Origin: Desulfurococcaceae archaeon
GTDB lineage: Archaea; Thermoproteota; Thermoprotei_A; Sulfolobales; Desulfurococcaceae
Direction of reading: 5' to 3'
Assembly (NCBI GenBank): GCA_038845865.1
Contig: JAWBQJ010000002.1
Span: forward strand, 186,001-250,000
DNA: 64,000 bases
The position numbers and the translations under genes are program-made. Below are positions 53,471 to 61,828 of the stretch, piece after piece (the stretch's first letter is position 1; every line of letters begins with the position of its first letter). The notes beneath the pieces were generated by a model, which worked only from the letters and a program-made list of their open reading frames with translations, did not search any database and had not been told where the DNA came from.

Positions 53471-54196
53471 TCATTCTTCAGGTTCTATAGTACGCGAAGC
53501 GTACAGTTTCTTTAATTCATCAACGGGCATTTTCTTTAGTTTTTCAAGTTCTACGATATACTTGCCCTGAGCTATTTCTTTTAGCCTTTCCTCGAGGCGC
53601 CTCGATCTGGGTAAGGCGAATTTACCGTATAGCCGGCGTACTAGTAGGAATATCTCCGGGTGCCTGATCTCCGCTGGGCACCTCGTAGCACATATCCCGC
53701 AAGCAATGCAGTCGAAGACGAGGTTGGATGCCCTGGCCAGATCACCGCGCTTCACGGCTTGTACGGCGTCCATTACTTGCAGTCCTTGAGGACACCCCTT
53801 GGTACAGGTGTTGCATGCAACACATCTAGCTATTTCCGGGAACAGCTTGAACACCAGACCAGCATCTAGTTTTAAGTTCTCTAACCTGTACCTGGTCTTA
53901 GGTATCGGAGTATAGGGTAGCATTACTATGTGCATTTCATCCTCAACGGTGTTTTGGCAAGCCAAGGCTATCTTCAACCGGTATTCTCCGGGCTTCCTGT
54001 AGAGAGTCGCGCATGCACCGCAGAAGCCTCCTCTACAACCAACACCTCGTACAAGTCTAAAACCAGCGTATTCCAGTGCTTTGAGTATAGTCAGGCCTTC
54101 TGGCACTAGGTATTCACGACCCATCACGTATATCCTGATCATCTTGGGGGCACCAGCCTCGACGCTCTCTACTTGTGCCTGAGCCCGTAAACCCAT
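53471..54196 (-). CDS. tfrB: Fumarate reductase iron-sulfur subunit (TfrB N-terminal type)
   Basis: Carries electrons to the flavoprotein. 241 residues: a ferredoxin-like N-terminal domain with CRGGFCGACATL for [2Fe-2S], then two cubane motifs, CVACNTCTKGCPQG and CIACGICATRCPAE. In methanogen TfrB this portion is fused to a CCG domain; here it is separate and the adjacent gene (54257) supplies the CCG part. The ATG at 54196 is preferred with GAGGGG upstream; the frame from 54250 would add 18 residues. Its C-terminal tail is charged and coiled. Confidence 0.88.
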   Translation of the reverse strand: MGLRAQAQVESVEAGAPKMIRIYVMGREYLVPEGLTILKALEYAGFRLVRGVGCRGGFCGACATLYRKPGEYRLKIALACQNTVEDEMHIVMLPYTPIPKTRYRLENLKLDAGLVFKLFPEIARCVACNTCTKGCPQGLQVMDAVQAVKRGDLARASNLVFDCIACGICATRCPAEIRHPEIFLLVRRLYGKFALPRSRRLEERLKEIAQGKYIVELEKLKKMPVDELKKLYASRTIEPEE

Positions 54197-54256
54197 ATTA
54201 AGCCCCTCTAATACTATGGAGCGTGAGTTATTAAACTTGGGTTTGAACAAGGCATT

Positions 54257-55054
54257 TTAGACACCGAGAGCCCTTAATAGTATATCCGTTAAGTATACGA
54301 TGTTTACGTTCACCTTTTTACCAGTTAACTTGAGCGCTCTGCTTAGGTTGTAATGGCATAGCGGGCACACCGTGGCTATCGTGTTAGCCCCTCTAGCTAC
54401 TGCTTCTTCTACGATCTCCATGGGCTTGGTAGACGCGACTTCTTTGCTGATCAGCGTCATGTACGATCCGCAACACTCGGTCTTGAACGGAAACTCTACG
54501 ACCTTTACGCCAAGGGCTTTTAGAACAATATCCATCGATTCAGGGTTCTCCGCGTTGTCAAAGGACACTTCTCTAGGCCTTACCAGTGTACATCCGTAAT
54601 ATGGTGCAACCACCACTTCTTCCAGCTTGCTGGTTACTAACGCCTTTAGCTCATCTCTATGATCTCTCAGGATTTCTAGCAAGTGTACTACCTCTATGGC
54701 TACTGAATAGCGTTCTTCCTCGTCCATGAAAAGCGTCAGCGTTTCGAGGTTCTCGGGCAGCGTCTTGATCATCACATTTATCCTTTTAAGCACGTTATAG
54801 CACATGGGGCATAGCGTTAGCAACTTGGTCGTGTTATGAATCCTAGAGGCTGCCTGGGCTTTAATAAGCGTCCTCAACCCTCCAATGTGCTTGGCTACGT
54901 CGTCTCTAACGGTACCGTAAAGCACTCCACAACAATACCAGTCAGGTAACTCGTGCACTTCGATACCAATTTTTCCCAGTATCTCCACAGCCTTCTTCTC
55001 GTAGTCAGCAGCATTCCTCTTGATCGTGCAGCCAGGGTAATATAGGACTTTCAC
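54257..55054 (-). CDS. hdrB: HdrB-like CCG-domain protein
   Basis: 265 residues with two complete CCG motifs (CXnCCXnCxxC): YPGCTIKR, WYCCGVLYG and LCPMCYN in the first; YGCTLVRP, TECCGSYM and VCPLCHYN in the second. These bind the non-cubane [4Fe-4S] clusters of heterodisulfide reductase HdrB. Only one HdrB/CCG gene is in this array, so it may serve both as HdrB of the HdrABC hub and as the CCG part of a split TfrB. The HdrC gene is 6 bases upstream and the Fe-S subunit 60 bases downstream. Confidence 0.9.
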   Translation of the reverse strand: MKVLYYPGCTIKRNAADYEKKAVEILGKIGIEVHELPDWYCCGVLYGTVRDDVAKHIGGLRTLIKAQAASRIHNTTKLLTLCPMCYNVLKRINVMIKTLPENLETLTLFMDEEERYSVAIEVVHLLEILRDHRDELKALVTSKLEEVVVAPYYGCTLVRPREVSFDNAENPESMDIVLKALGVKVVEFPFKTECCGSYMTLISKEVASTKPMEIVEEAVARGANTIATVCPLCHYNLSRALKLTGKKVNVNIVYLTDILLRALGV

Positions 55055-55060
55055 AGTGTA

Positions 55061-55432
55061 TCACCCCGTAAGCTTTCTAGATGTAGCTATGAGGGCCATT
55101 GAAGGCGCCTCTTCAACGTCATAGAGCTCTTCGTACTTAACCTTGTCAATACCCTGCCTTAGAACTATGACCCTTAAAGCCTCGAACACCTCTCCCGGAT
55201 CTACGTCTCTTGGACATCTATCAACGCACCTCATACAGCTCACGCAAATCCATGGGGTATTGGCTGAAAGTACCGCGTGTTCTGCCCCAATCTGTAGAAG
55301 CCTTATGATCACGTGTGGAGGGGTGTTCATGTACCTTATCATCGGGCACACCGCCGAACACATCCCACACTGGTAGCATGCATACGGGTTTTTACCGCTA
55401 TACTCTATTACCCGGTTTAGTAGTTCAGACAC
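55061..55432 (-). CDS. hdrC: HdrC-like iron-sulfur protein
   Basis: A 123-residue HdrC with two [4Fe-4S] motifs, CYQCGMCSAVCPM and CVSCMRCVDRCPRDVDP. HdrC passes electrons from HdrA to HdrB. A small two-cluster form, without membrane helices. It is tightly placed between the hydrogenase large subunit gene (9 bases upstream) and hdrB (6 bases). Confidence 0.93.
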   Translation of the reverse strand: MSELLNRVIEYSGKNPYACYQCGMCSAVCPMIRYMNTPPHVIIRLLQIGAEHAVLSANTPWICVSCMRCVDRCPRDVDPGEVFEALRVIVLRQGIDKVKYEELYDVEEAPSMALIATSRKLTG

Positions 55433-55441
55433 GCGACCACC

Positions 55442-56899
55442 TCACGAAATTACCTTGACGAGGTTGCCACGAGAATCATAAATGAGTAACTTAACCGTGT
55501 GCGAACCGGCAGTGTGAGTTGCGCAGGAGTTGCACGGGTCGAAGGCCCTCACGGCCATTTCTAGTCTCGCTACTAGGTCAGCCAAGTCCGGGTCCTTGTA
55601 GTCTAAGGTCCCCTTCCCTATAACTATTTTTCTCAACTGGGTGTTTATTGCGGCATTGTTTATAGCTGTTGGAGTTATCACGTTCACCTCCTTTACGATG
55701 AAGTTCTGATCTACCTTGTAGTGGTGTATCAATACGCCCCTCGCCGCTTCTACGATGCCTACGCCTTCGTATAAGGGCTTGCCCTCAAAGTTAACGACCT
55801 CGTCACGGAGTATCGAGTCCCTGTTTTCCGTTAAAATCCTTTCCACAACCTCATACGCGTGCACGTTCTCTATGAGGCGGGCCCAGTGATATGCAAGAGT
55901 GTTGTTCACGATTTTTTCATTACCGAAGAATTCTCTCATGACCTTATACTCTTCTGAAGCCAACTCGGTTGGTAACTTACTGCACACATTTAAGCGCGCA
56001 AGGGGCCCGACTCTAACCGTGCTTTCTTCCTCGAAACCACGCCAACCAACATGTACCAGGTACGGGAACTTGGAGTAACTCCACTCCTCGTGGTGTTCTG
56101 CAATGTACTTGGTGTACTCTTCGGGCTTGAACGTCATCACTTCTCTGCCTTTCCAGTCAACCACTTTGAGTATACCATCGTACATGCTCAGCGACCCGTC
56201 CGTGCCTACAAGCCCCATGTAGTAGGTCTTCAATGAATACTCTTCACCTTTCATGCACTCTACAACTTTCTGCGACTTTAACACGCTGTGCTTGAAAAGG
56301 TCTAGTGCGAACAGTATGTGCTCCTTTAACTCCTTTACCCTCTTCTCGACGAATTCCAGGTCCTCTCTACTGGGCCTCCTGGACACCCCTCCAGGTATCG
56401 CGATGGGCATGTGTATGCTCTTACCACAAAGCCGTTCGAGGATGCCACTCGTTAACGCTCTAGCGTTAATGAGCTTTTTAACGATTTCGGGATACCTCTT
56501 AACGATGTCAACGAATCCGCGCACGGTGTTCGCGCCCTCCACGAGGAGGTCGGGCAATGCCATTACCGCAAAGTGCAGTAGGTGGTCATCGATCATGTAC
56601 ACGTGGTGCACGAACTCCCGTATTTTCACCGCCGCCTCCGGCGGTTTTCGACCATATAGCGTGTCAACGGCTTTTGCAGAGGCCAGGTGGTGCGGGGTGC
56701 TACAAACCCCACATATTGCCTGAGCTATGCGTGGCATTTCCTCAGCGTACCGGCCACGGCAAAAGGCCTCGAAGCCTCTGAGCTCTAGTACCTGATAGTG
56801 TACGGTCCTCGCATTTCCAGTTTCATCTAACGTAATGATGATCCTCGCATCTCCTTCAATGCGAGTTACGGGTTCTATCACTATGCTCCTATCCTTCAT
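55442..56899 (-). CDS. mvhA: NiFe hydrogenase large subunit (MvhA type, group 3c-like)
   Basis: Ni-Fe active-site subunit that activates H2. L1 motif ICGVCSTPHH near residue 60 and L2 motif DPCNSCATHT near the end give the four Cys ligands. A tail of about 19 residues follows the L2 motif His, so maturation by a hydrogenase endopeptidase is expected. 485 residues, larger than many group 3c proteins. The ATG at 56899 has AAAGGTG before it; an upstream GTG is at 56908. Context with MvhG, MvhD and HdrA indicates the Mvh/Hdr type. No hydrogenase maturation genes are in the window. Confidence 0.93.
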   Translation of the reverse strand: MKDRSIVIEPVTRIEGDARIIITLDETGNARTVHYQVLELRGFEAFCRGRYAEEMPRIAQAICGVCSTPHHLASAKAVDTLYGRKPPEAAVKIREFVHHVYMIDDHLLHFAVMALPDLLVEGANTVRGFVDIVKRYPEIVKKLINARALTSGILERLCGKSIHMPIAIPGGVSRRPSREDLEFVEKRVKELKEHILFALDLFKHSVLKSQKVVECMKGEEYSLKTYYMGLVGTDGSLSMYDGILKVVDWKGREVMTFKPEEYTKYIAEHHEEWSYSKFPYLVHVGWRGFEEESTVRVGPLARLNVCSKLPTELASEEYKVMREFFGNEKIVNNTLAYHWARLIENVHAYEVVERILTENRDSILRDEVVNFEGKPLYEGVGIVEAARGVLIHHYKVDQNFIVKEVNVITPTAINNAAINTQLRKIVIGKGTLDYKDPDLADLVARLEMAVRAFDPCNSCATHTAGSHTVKLLIYDSRGNLVKVIS

Positions 56900-57869
56900 G
56901 AGAGACACCTTTAATGCTCAACCTAAGTCTATATAAACGCGAGCCCGGCAAAGTGTACCTGTAGAGAACTCCGAGGCGGTCTATGACTTTGTCCAGTACC
57001 CTAGCTAGACCGGGCTCCATGAGCTCCCTTTCCCTGTCACTCGCTATTAGTGCTAACACTCCTGCAATATACCTAAGCCCTACATCCTCTGCACCGGGTA
57101 ACGGCCCGAAGCAACCTGTACACGGCATGTTCACTTTAATGCAACTGTGATCGCAACCTTCCCGCGTTACCGGCCCTAAACACAAAATGCCCTGCTCCAA
57201 GAAGCAGGCGTCTTCTCTGATCCTGACCTCGTGTATCCTTTTCACGTCGTTAATTTGCATCTTGGAGGGTTCCTTGGGCTTTCTTGGACACGTCTCACAA
57301 AGCGCTTTTAACCCAGCTACGATTACAGGCTCTTTCACCCCCCCGCTTTTAACGTACTTTAACAACACATCTACCAGGTGATTAACGCTCTTAACCGGTG
57401 GCGGGCAACCAGGCACCACTACATCCACTTTAATGGCGTCAGGTAGCGCTCTGTACGTCTCTATTTCCGGTAACTTGGGTAGCTGCACTTCACCGGCCCT
57501 TCCATACGAAGTTGTCGTAGTAGTCGCCCTGACGTAATCTACGAGTTCACTTGGTGGTATTAAAGCAGCGAGTCCCGGAATACCGCCATACGCTGCACAG
57601 CTACCGAAGGCTACTACTATGGAAGACCTTTCCCTGATCCACTTCGCCAATTCCCCGTCTTCCCTGGTCCTAATACCCCCCATGAATATTGTCACGTCTA
57701 TCTTGTCTAAGGACATGAGCTCGGTTGCTCTTGCATCAACCGCCACGCTCCAGTAAGCTAAGTCGAAGCTCTCCAGCACGCTTAATAGCGCGCCGCCACT
57801 ATTAGCTAACGCTACATCACACCCACCACATATAGCTCCGTGAACAATTGCAATTGTTGGTTTTCTCAT
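56889..57869 (-). CDS. mvhG: NiFe hydrogenase small subunit (MvhG type)
   Basis: Iron-sulfur subunit wiring the NiFe site to MvhD. The proximal cluster motif appears as HGAICGGCDVAL at residue 10 and GSCAAYGG at about residue 93, PGCPPPVKSV later; the C-terminal region adds CETCPRKP, REGCDHSC and PCTGCFGP. No Tat signal, in line with a cytoplasmic enzyme. 326 residues; it overlaps mvhD by 4 bases and mvhA by about 11. Confidence 0.92.
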   Translation of the reverse strand: MRKPTIAIVHGAICGGCDVALANSGGALLSVLESFDLAYWSVAVDARATELMSLDKIDVTIFMGGIRTREDGELAKWIRERSSIVVAFGSCAAYGGIPGLAALIPPSELVDYVRATTTTTSYGRAGEVQLPKLPEIETYRALPDAIKVDVVVPGCPPPVKSVNHLVDVLLKYVKSGGVKEPVIVAGLKALCETCPRKPKEPSKMQINDVKRIHEVRIREDACFLEQGILCLGPVTREGCDHSCIKVNMPCTGCFGPLPGAEDVGLRYIAGVLALIASDRERELMEPGLARVLDKVIDRLGVLYRYTLPGSRLYRLRLSIKGVSHEG

Positions 57870-58294
57870 CTACAATCACCTCGATTACATCTTTTGAGGG
57901 GTCCAAGCCTTCTTATAGTGGAGGTGAAGTCATCGAAAACCGCTTTCAGTTTTTGAGCTTCTACGGCACTAACCCATTCCAATCTCAGCCTCTCGGGCTC
58001 TATGCCGAAATCTTCTAGCAACTTCTTAAGCACGTAAACTCTTTTGAACGCCTTGAAGTTACCTGATATGTAATGGCAATCCGATGGCGTGTGGCATCCA
58101 CTCACAATGACACCGTCAGCGCCGTTCATGAAGGCGTTGACTATGACATCTGGGTCCACGCGCCCTGAACACGGTACAACGATCGGGGTCACGTTCGGCG
58201 CGTACAGAAGTCTGCTAACACCTGCCAGTTCTGCTGCCGCCCCCGAACACCACTTGCATAGAAACGCCACTATTTTTGGTTCCCACGAGCTCAT
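57866..58294 (-). CDS. mvhD: MvhD-like [2Fe-2S] hydrogenase-Hdr linker
   Basis: Connects the hydrogenase to HdrA. 142 residues with the MvhD/FlpD pattern: FLCKWCSGAAAELAGV, VVPCSGRVDPD and SGCHTPSDCHY, the conserved Cys that hold a [2Fe-2S] cluster. It is a separate small protein rather than a fusion to HdrA. The gene is 1 base downstream of hdrA and overlaps mvhG by 4. Confidence 0.93.
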   Translation of the reverse strand: MSSWEPKIVAFLCKWCSGAAAELAGVSRLLYAPNVTPIVVPCSGRVDPDVIVNAFMNGADGVIVSGCHTPSDCHYISGNFKAFKRVYVLKKLLEDFGIEPERLRLEWVSAVEAQKLKAVFDDFTSTIRRLGPLKRCNRGDCR

Positions 58295-58295
58295 G

Positions 58296-60251
58296 TCAGC
58301 TCACCACGGCCTTGACCATCTCTGCTAGCTGTTCAGTCGTGTAATTCTTCAGATCTATAGCCCTATTGGGGCAAGCAACTACACAAGCTCCGCAACCCTC
58401 ACACAACAACTCATTCACTCTAGCCCTACCTTCTACCAGCTCTAACGCACCGTAGGGGCAAATACCTATACAGACTCTACAGCCGCTACAGAGGTCCTCA
58501 TTAACCACAGCGGTTAGTGGTTCTCGCGTAATGAACTCCGAGGAAAGCATTGCAATGGCTTTAGCGGCGGCTGCCGATGCCTGCGCAACGGACTCCGATA
58601 TGTCCTTAGGTCCGTGGACAACGCCACAAACGTAGATACCGCCTGTAACGGTTTCAACAGGCCTTAGTTTGGGGTGTACTTCTTGCGCGAACCCGTATTT
58701 GTCAACCGGTATCCTTAGCTTTGATGCCAGATCTCGCGGTAATTGCGGCACTAGCCCGGTTGCCAGTACTACCAAGTCTGCTCTAACGGTTACTGGCTGG
58801 TTCGTTAGCGTATCGAACCCCGTGACTACGACATCACCCGTTGCCGGGTCTTTGTAAACTCTGTTAACCCTGCCACGTATGTAGTTGACTTTGAATTCGT
58901 CCTGAACTCTTTTAACGAACTCTTCGTAGCCTTTACCCGTCGCTCTTATGTCAATGTAAAATACGTGAACTACGCCCTCTTGCACCCGTTCTTTGAATAT
59001 TAGAGCATGTTTTGCTGTAAACATGCAACATATCTTTGAACAGTATTCGAGGTAGTTGGCATCCCTTGAACCGGCACACTGTATGAACACTATCCTTTTA
59101 ACGGGCTTTCCATCACCAAGCCTCAATATGTTACCCTTCGTGGGGCCTCCGGCTGATAGTATTCTCTCAAACTGCAAGGAATCTATCACATCTTTATACA
59201 CGCCGTAGCCGTACTCTCTCAGCTTCTCCGCGGGGAACACCTCGTACCCCGTGGCTATGATTATGGCGCCTACTTCCTCTTCCATTAGCTTATCGCTGTC
59301 ATCAAAGTTTATTGCCTTAGTTGGACATACCTTTAAGCACCGGTCACAGCCATCTATCCAGTGTTTGCAATTAGCTCTGTCTATCACATAGGCCGAGGGC
59401 ACAGCCTGAGGGAAGGGTATGTAGATGGCCTTCCTCTCGGAAAGCCCTCTGTTAAACTCGCTTGGTACCTTGACGGGGCAGACTCTTTCACAGAACCCGC
59501 AGAGCCTGCAATCCTCTACTTTCACGTACCTAGCACGCTGTAGAATCCTTACTCTGAAGCTCCCAACAACGCCGTTTATGTCTGTTACCTCGGCGTTGGT
59601 GTAGATCTTGATCAGGGGGTGCCTGGCCACCTCCGCCATTTTAGGTGTTAATATGCACTGCGCGCAATCGAGCGTGGGAAAGGTCTCGCTAAGCATCGCC
59701 ATTTTACCGCCGATCGTCGGGCTCTTCTCAACGAGAATAACCGGTATACCAGTACTAGCGATATCCAGCGCGGCCGTTATTCCGGCTATTCCCCCGCCGA
59801 TTACGAGTGCTTTCCGGGTAACCTTACCCTTCACAGGCTCTAAAGACTGGTTCCTAGCCGCTTTTACTACTGCTGCTTTAACGAGTTTAATGGCTTTCTC
59901 GGTAGCGCGCTTCTTGTCCGGGTGAACCCAGCTACAGAGCTCTCTTATTACTGCCATTTCAAGCTTATACCTGTTTAAGCCGGCTGACTCGACTGCCCGC
60001 GCAAAGGTCTCGTAATGCATTGTAGGCGTGCATGCAGCTACAACGACGGCGTTAAGCTTCTTCTCGGCTATGGCGCGCTTAATTAATTCTTGGCCGGGCG
60101 CAGAGCACATGTAGACGTAGTCTTCCGCGTGGACTACATTTGGAAGCTTTAAAGCCTCTTCTACGACGTTCTTCACGTCCACCGTCCCCGCGATGTTGAG
60201 GCCGCAATGACACACGAAAACGCCTATGCGCGGTTCTTCTACATTGTTCAC
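58296..60251 (-). CDS. hdrA: HdrA, flavin- and Fe-S-containing hub subunit
   Basis: The 651-residue electron-bifurcating subunit of heterodisulfide reductase-type complexes. FAD-binding GGGIAGITAALDIA at about residue 151 and SPTIGGKMAMLSETFPTLDC; N-terminal Cys motif VCHCGLNIAG; a central ferredoxin-type region CRLCGFCERVCPV and CDRCLKVCPTKA; C-terminal two-cluster ferredoxin domain CSGCRVCIGICPY and CEGCGACVVACPN. All are typical of HdrA. It lies 59 bases from the fumarase beta gene, so it may begin a sub-operon or be read through. HdrA would split H2 electrons between ferredoxin and the HdrC/HdrB branch. Confidence 0.94.
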   Translation of the reverse strand: MNNVEEPRIGVFVCHCGLNIAGTVDVKNVVEEALKLPNVVHAEDYVYMCSAPGQELIKRAIAEKKLNAVVVAACTPTMHYETFARAVESAGLNRYKLEMAVIRELCSWVHPDKKRATEKAIKLVKAAVVKAARNQSLEPVKGKVTRKALVIGGGIAGITAALDIASTGIPVILVEKSPTIGGKMAMLSETFPTLDCAQCILTPKMAEVARHPLIKIYTNAEVTDINGVVGSFRVRILQRARYVKVEDCRLCGFCERVCPVKVPSEFNRGLSERKAIYIPFPQAVPSAYVIDRANCKHWIDGCDRCLKVCPTKAINFDDSDKLMEEEVGAIIIATGYEVFPAEKLREYGYGVYKDVIDSLQFERILSAGGPTKGNILRLGDGKPVKRIVFIQCAGSRDANYLEYCSKICCMFTAKHALIFKERVQEGVVHVFYIDIRATGKGYEEFVKRVQDEFKVNYIRGRVNRVYKDPATGDVVVTGFDTLTNQPVTVRADLVVLATGLVPQLPRDLASKLRIPVDKYGFAQEVHPKLRPVETVTGGIYVCGVVHGPKDISESVAQASAAAAKAIAMLSSEFITREPLTAVVNEDLCSGCRVCIGICPYGALELVEGRARVNELLCEGCGACVVACPNRAIDLKNYTTEQLAEMVKAVVS

Positions 60252-60310
60252 GCCTTGACCCCTGGACTAGGTGTACTTGTTGCAATTAAGAGGGACCGGG
60301 TAAAATGGCT

Positions 60311-60913
60311 TTATGCAACTCCGAGTTTTCTGAGCACTTCTTCGCGCTTACGCTTAGCCTGCTCCACGACTTCCTCCGTTATGTTACGTCCTGCACTATC
60401 TATCGTGACTAGCAGTGGCCCAAAGTCCTCTACTTCGAGAACCCACAAAGCTTCAGGTATTCCTAGATCGAGCCACTCCACCTTTAAGACGCGCTTTATA
60501 GCGTTAGCGGCTAGAACGGCTGCCCCGCCCGTGAAGTACACATATACGGCTCCGTACTCTTTGCATGCCTGGGCGGTTCTCGCGCCCATCCCACCTTTTC
60601 CAATAACCATTTTCACGCCAAAGTTCTTTATTACGTCGGCTTCGTAGAGGTCCATTCTAGCACTCGTAGTGGGGCCTGCAGCAACGACTTTCCATTCCTC
60701 GTTAACCTTCTGGACGACGGGGCCGCAGTGGTATATTACGCCTCCCTTCAAGTCTACTGGAACCGGTTTACCCTCTTTTAGGTAATCTAGCATTCTCCTA
60801 TGTGCAGCGTCACGGGCGGTTACAACTACGCCTGTGAGGTACACTATGTCCCCGGCTTTTAGCCTTCTGACATCCTCATCTGAGAGAGGCGTTTTGAGCC
60901 TATACTCGACCAT
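60311..60913 (-). CDS. fumB: Class I fumarase, beta (C-terminal) subunit
   Basis: Fe-S fumarase second subunit, reversibly interconverting malate and fumarate. 200 residues with GPTTSARMDLYEADVIKNFG and GKGGMGARTAQA, quoted in part as PTTSARMDLYEADVIKNFG, and IYHCGPVVQK. It follows the alpha subunit by about 12 bases. The ATG at 60913 has GGGGTG upstream; a GTG at 60922 is an alternative. Gene symbols for two-subunit archaeal fumarases vary. Confidence 0.93.
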   Translation of the reverse strand: MVEYRLKTPLSDEDVRRLKAGDIVYLTGVVVTARDAAHRRMLDYLKEGKPVPVDLKGGVIYHCGPVVQKVNEEWKVVAAGPTTSARMDLYEADVIKNFGVKMVIGKGGMGARTAQACKEYGAVYVYFTGGAAVLAANAIKRVLKVEWLDLGIPEALWVLEVEDFGPLLVTIDSAGRNITEEVVEQAKRKREEVLRKLGVA

Positions 60914-60925
60914 AACTAACACCCC

Positions 60926-61819
60926 TTACTGCTCCACTACGTATTTTCCATCGGGATACACCTTTACGGTAGCCCTCCTCACGGCCCAGCACACGAAGGC
61001 GACGGCAACGGGCATTGCTGCAGGGTGCCTGTGCGCGTAATCTATGTGCACTGCGAGCACCGTGTACTTCCCCCCTAAGCCCATGGGACCTATGCCTAGT
61101 TCGTTTAGAGCGTGATATAGCTCTTTTTCGAGTTTGTCTAAGGTGGGGTCCGGGTTAGTAGTACCTAGTTTCCTCACACACGCAGCCTTCTTAGCTAAGT
61201 AGATGGCTACGTCTGCTCCTCCCCCGACACCCACGCCGACGATTGTCGGTGGACAGGGCATGGAGCCCGCTCTCAAAACGGCGTCTACCACGGCGCGTTT
61301 AATGGCTTTAACACCTTCACCCGGTGGAGGTAGTTCGAGGTATGATACGCCTTCGGAGCCTCCTCCCTTAGGTACAACGACGAATTCTAACTTGTCTCCT
61401 TCAACTAGTTCTAGGTGTATGTAAGGCATGTACCTACCTGTATTGTCACCGGGATTCTTGCCTGTGATCGGATCTACTGTGTTCGGTCTGAGCGGAACTA
61501 CCTTAGTTGCCTTTCTCGTCGCTTCTGTGAGCGCTTCTTTGAGTACCCTTAAACCGGGGAACTCGTAGCCGACCGTAACATAGTAAAATATGGATCCCGT
61601 GTCTTGGCATACAGGCTTTTTGAATTTCTCGGCAAGTTCTATGTTTTTCAATATCGCTGCGAGCTGAGACCTGGCCAGCTCGCTCGTCTCTTCCCGGTAA
61701 GCCTTCATGAGGGCCTCCTTCACGTCGGGAGGTATGTATATAGCCGCTCTCTCGATGGCCTCGATGGCCGCTTTCTCAATAACGTCTCTGAACTCCTGAA
61801 AACCCGCCAATACGGGCAC
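60926..61819 (-). CDS. fumA: Class I fumarase, alpha (N-terminal) subunit
   Basis: First subunit of the two-part, [4Fe-4S] class I fumarase. 297 residues; cluster Cys in KPVCQDTGSIFYY, then GSMPCPPTIVGVGVGGG and a further conserved Cys in KKAACVRKLG; substrate residues in VPKGGGSEGVSYLEL. The IDYAHRHPAAMPVAVAF end is typical. It lies 9 bases from the malic enzyme gene upstream. The enzyme is oxygen-sensitive in relatives, in line with anaerobic life. Confidence 0.94.
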   Translation of the reverse strand: MPVLAGFQEFRDVIEKAAIEAIERAAIYIPPDVKEALMKAYREETSELARSQLAAILKNIELAEKFKKPVCQDTGSIFYYVTVGYEFPGLRVLKEALTEATRKATKVVPLRPNTVDPITGKNPGDNTGRYMPYIHLELVEGDKLEFVVVPKGGGSEGVSYLELPPPGEGVKAIKRAVVDAVLRAGSMPCPPTIVGVGVGGGADVAIYLAKKAACVRKLGTTNPDPTLDKLEKELYHALNELGIGPMGLGGKYTVLAVHIDYAHRHPAAMPVAVAFVCWAVRRATVKVYPDGKYVVEQ

Positions 61820-61828
61820 CTTTGAGGT

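Noticed and set aside
54197-54250. Upstream start for the Fe-S subunit
   Set aside because: The added residues are unlike family N-termini and the ATG at 54196 has a much better ribosome site.
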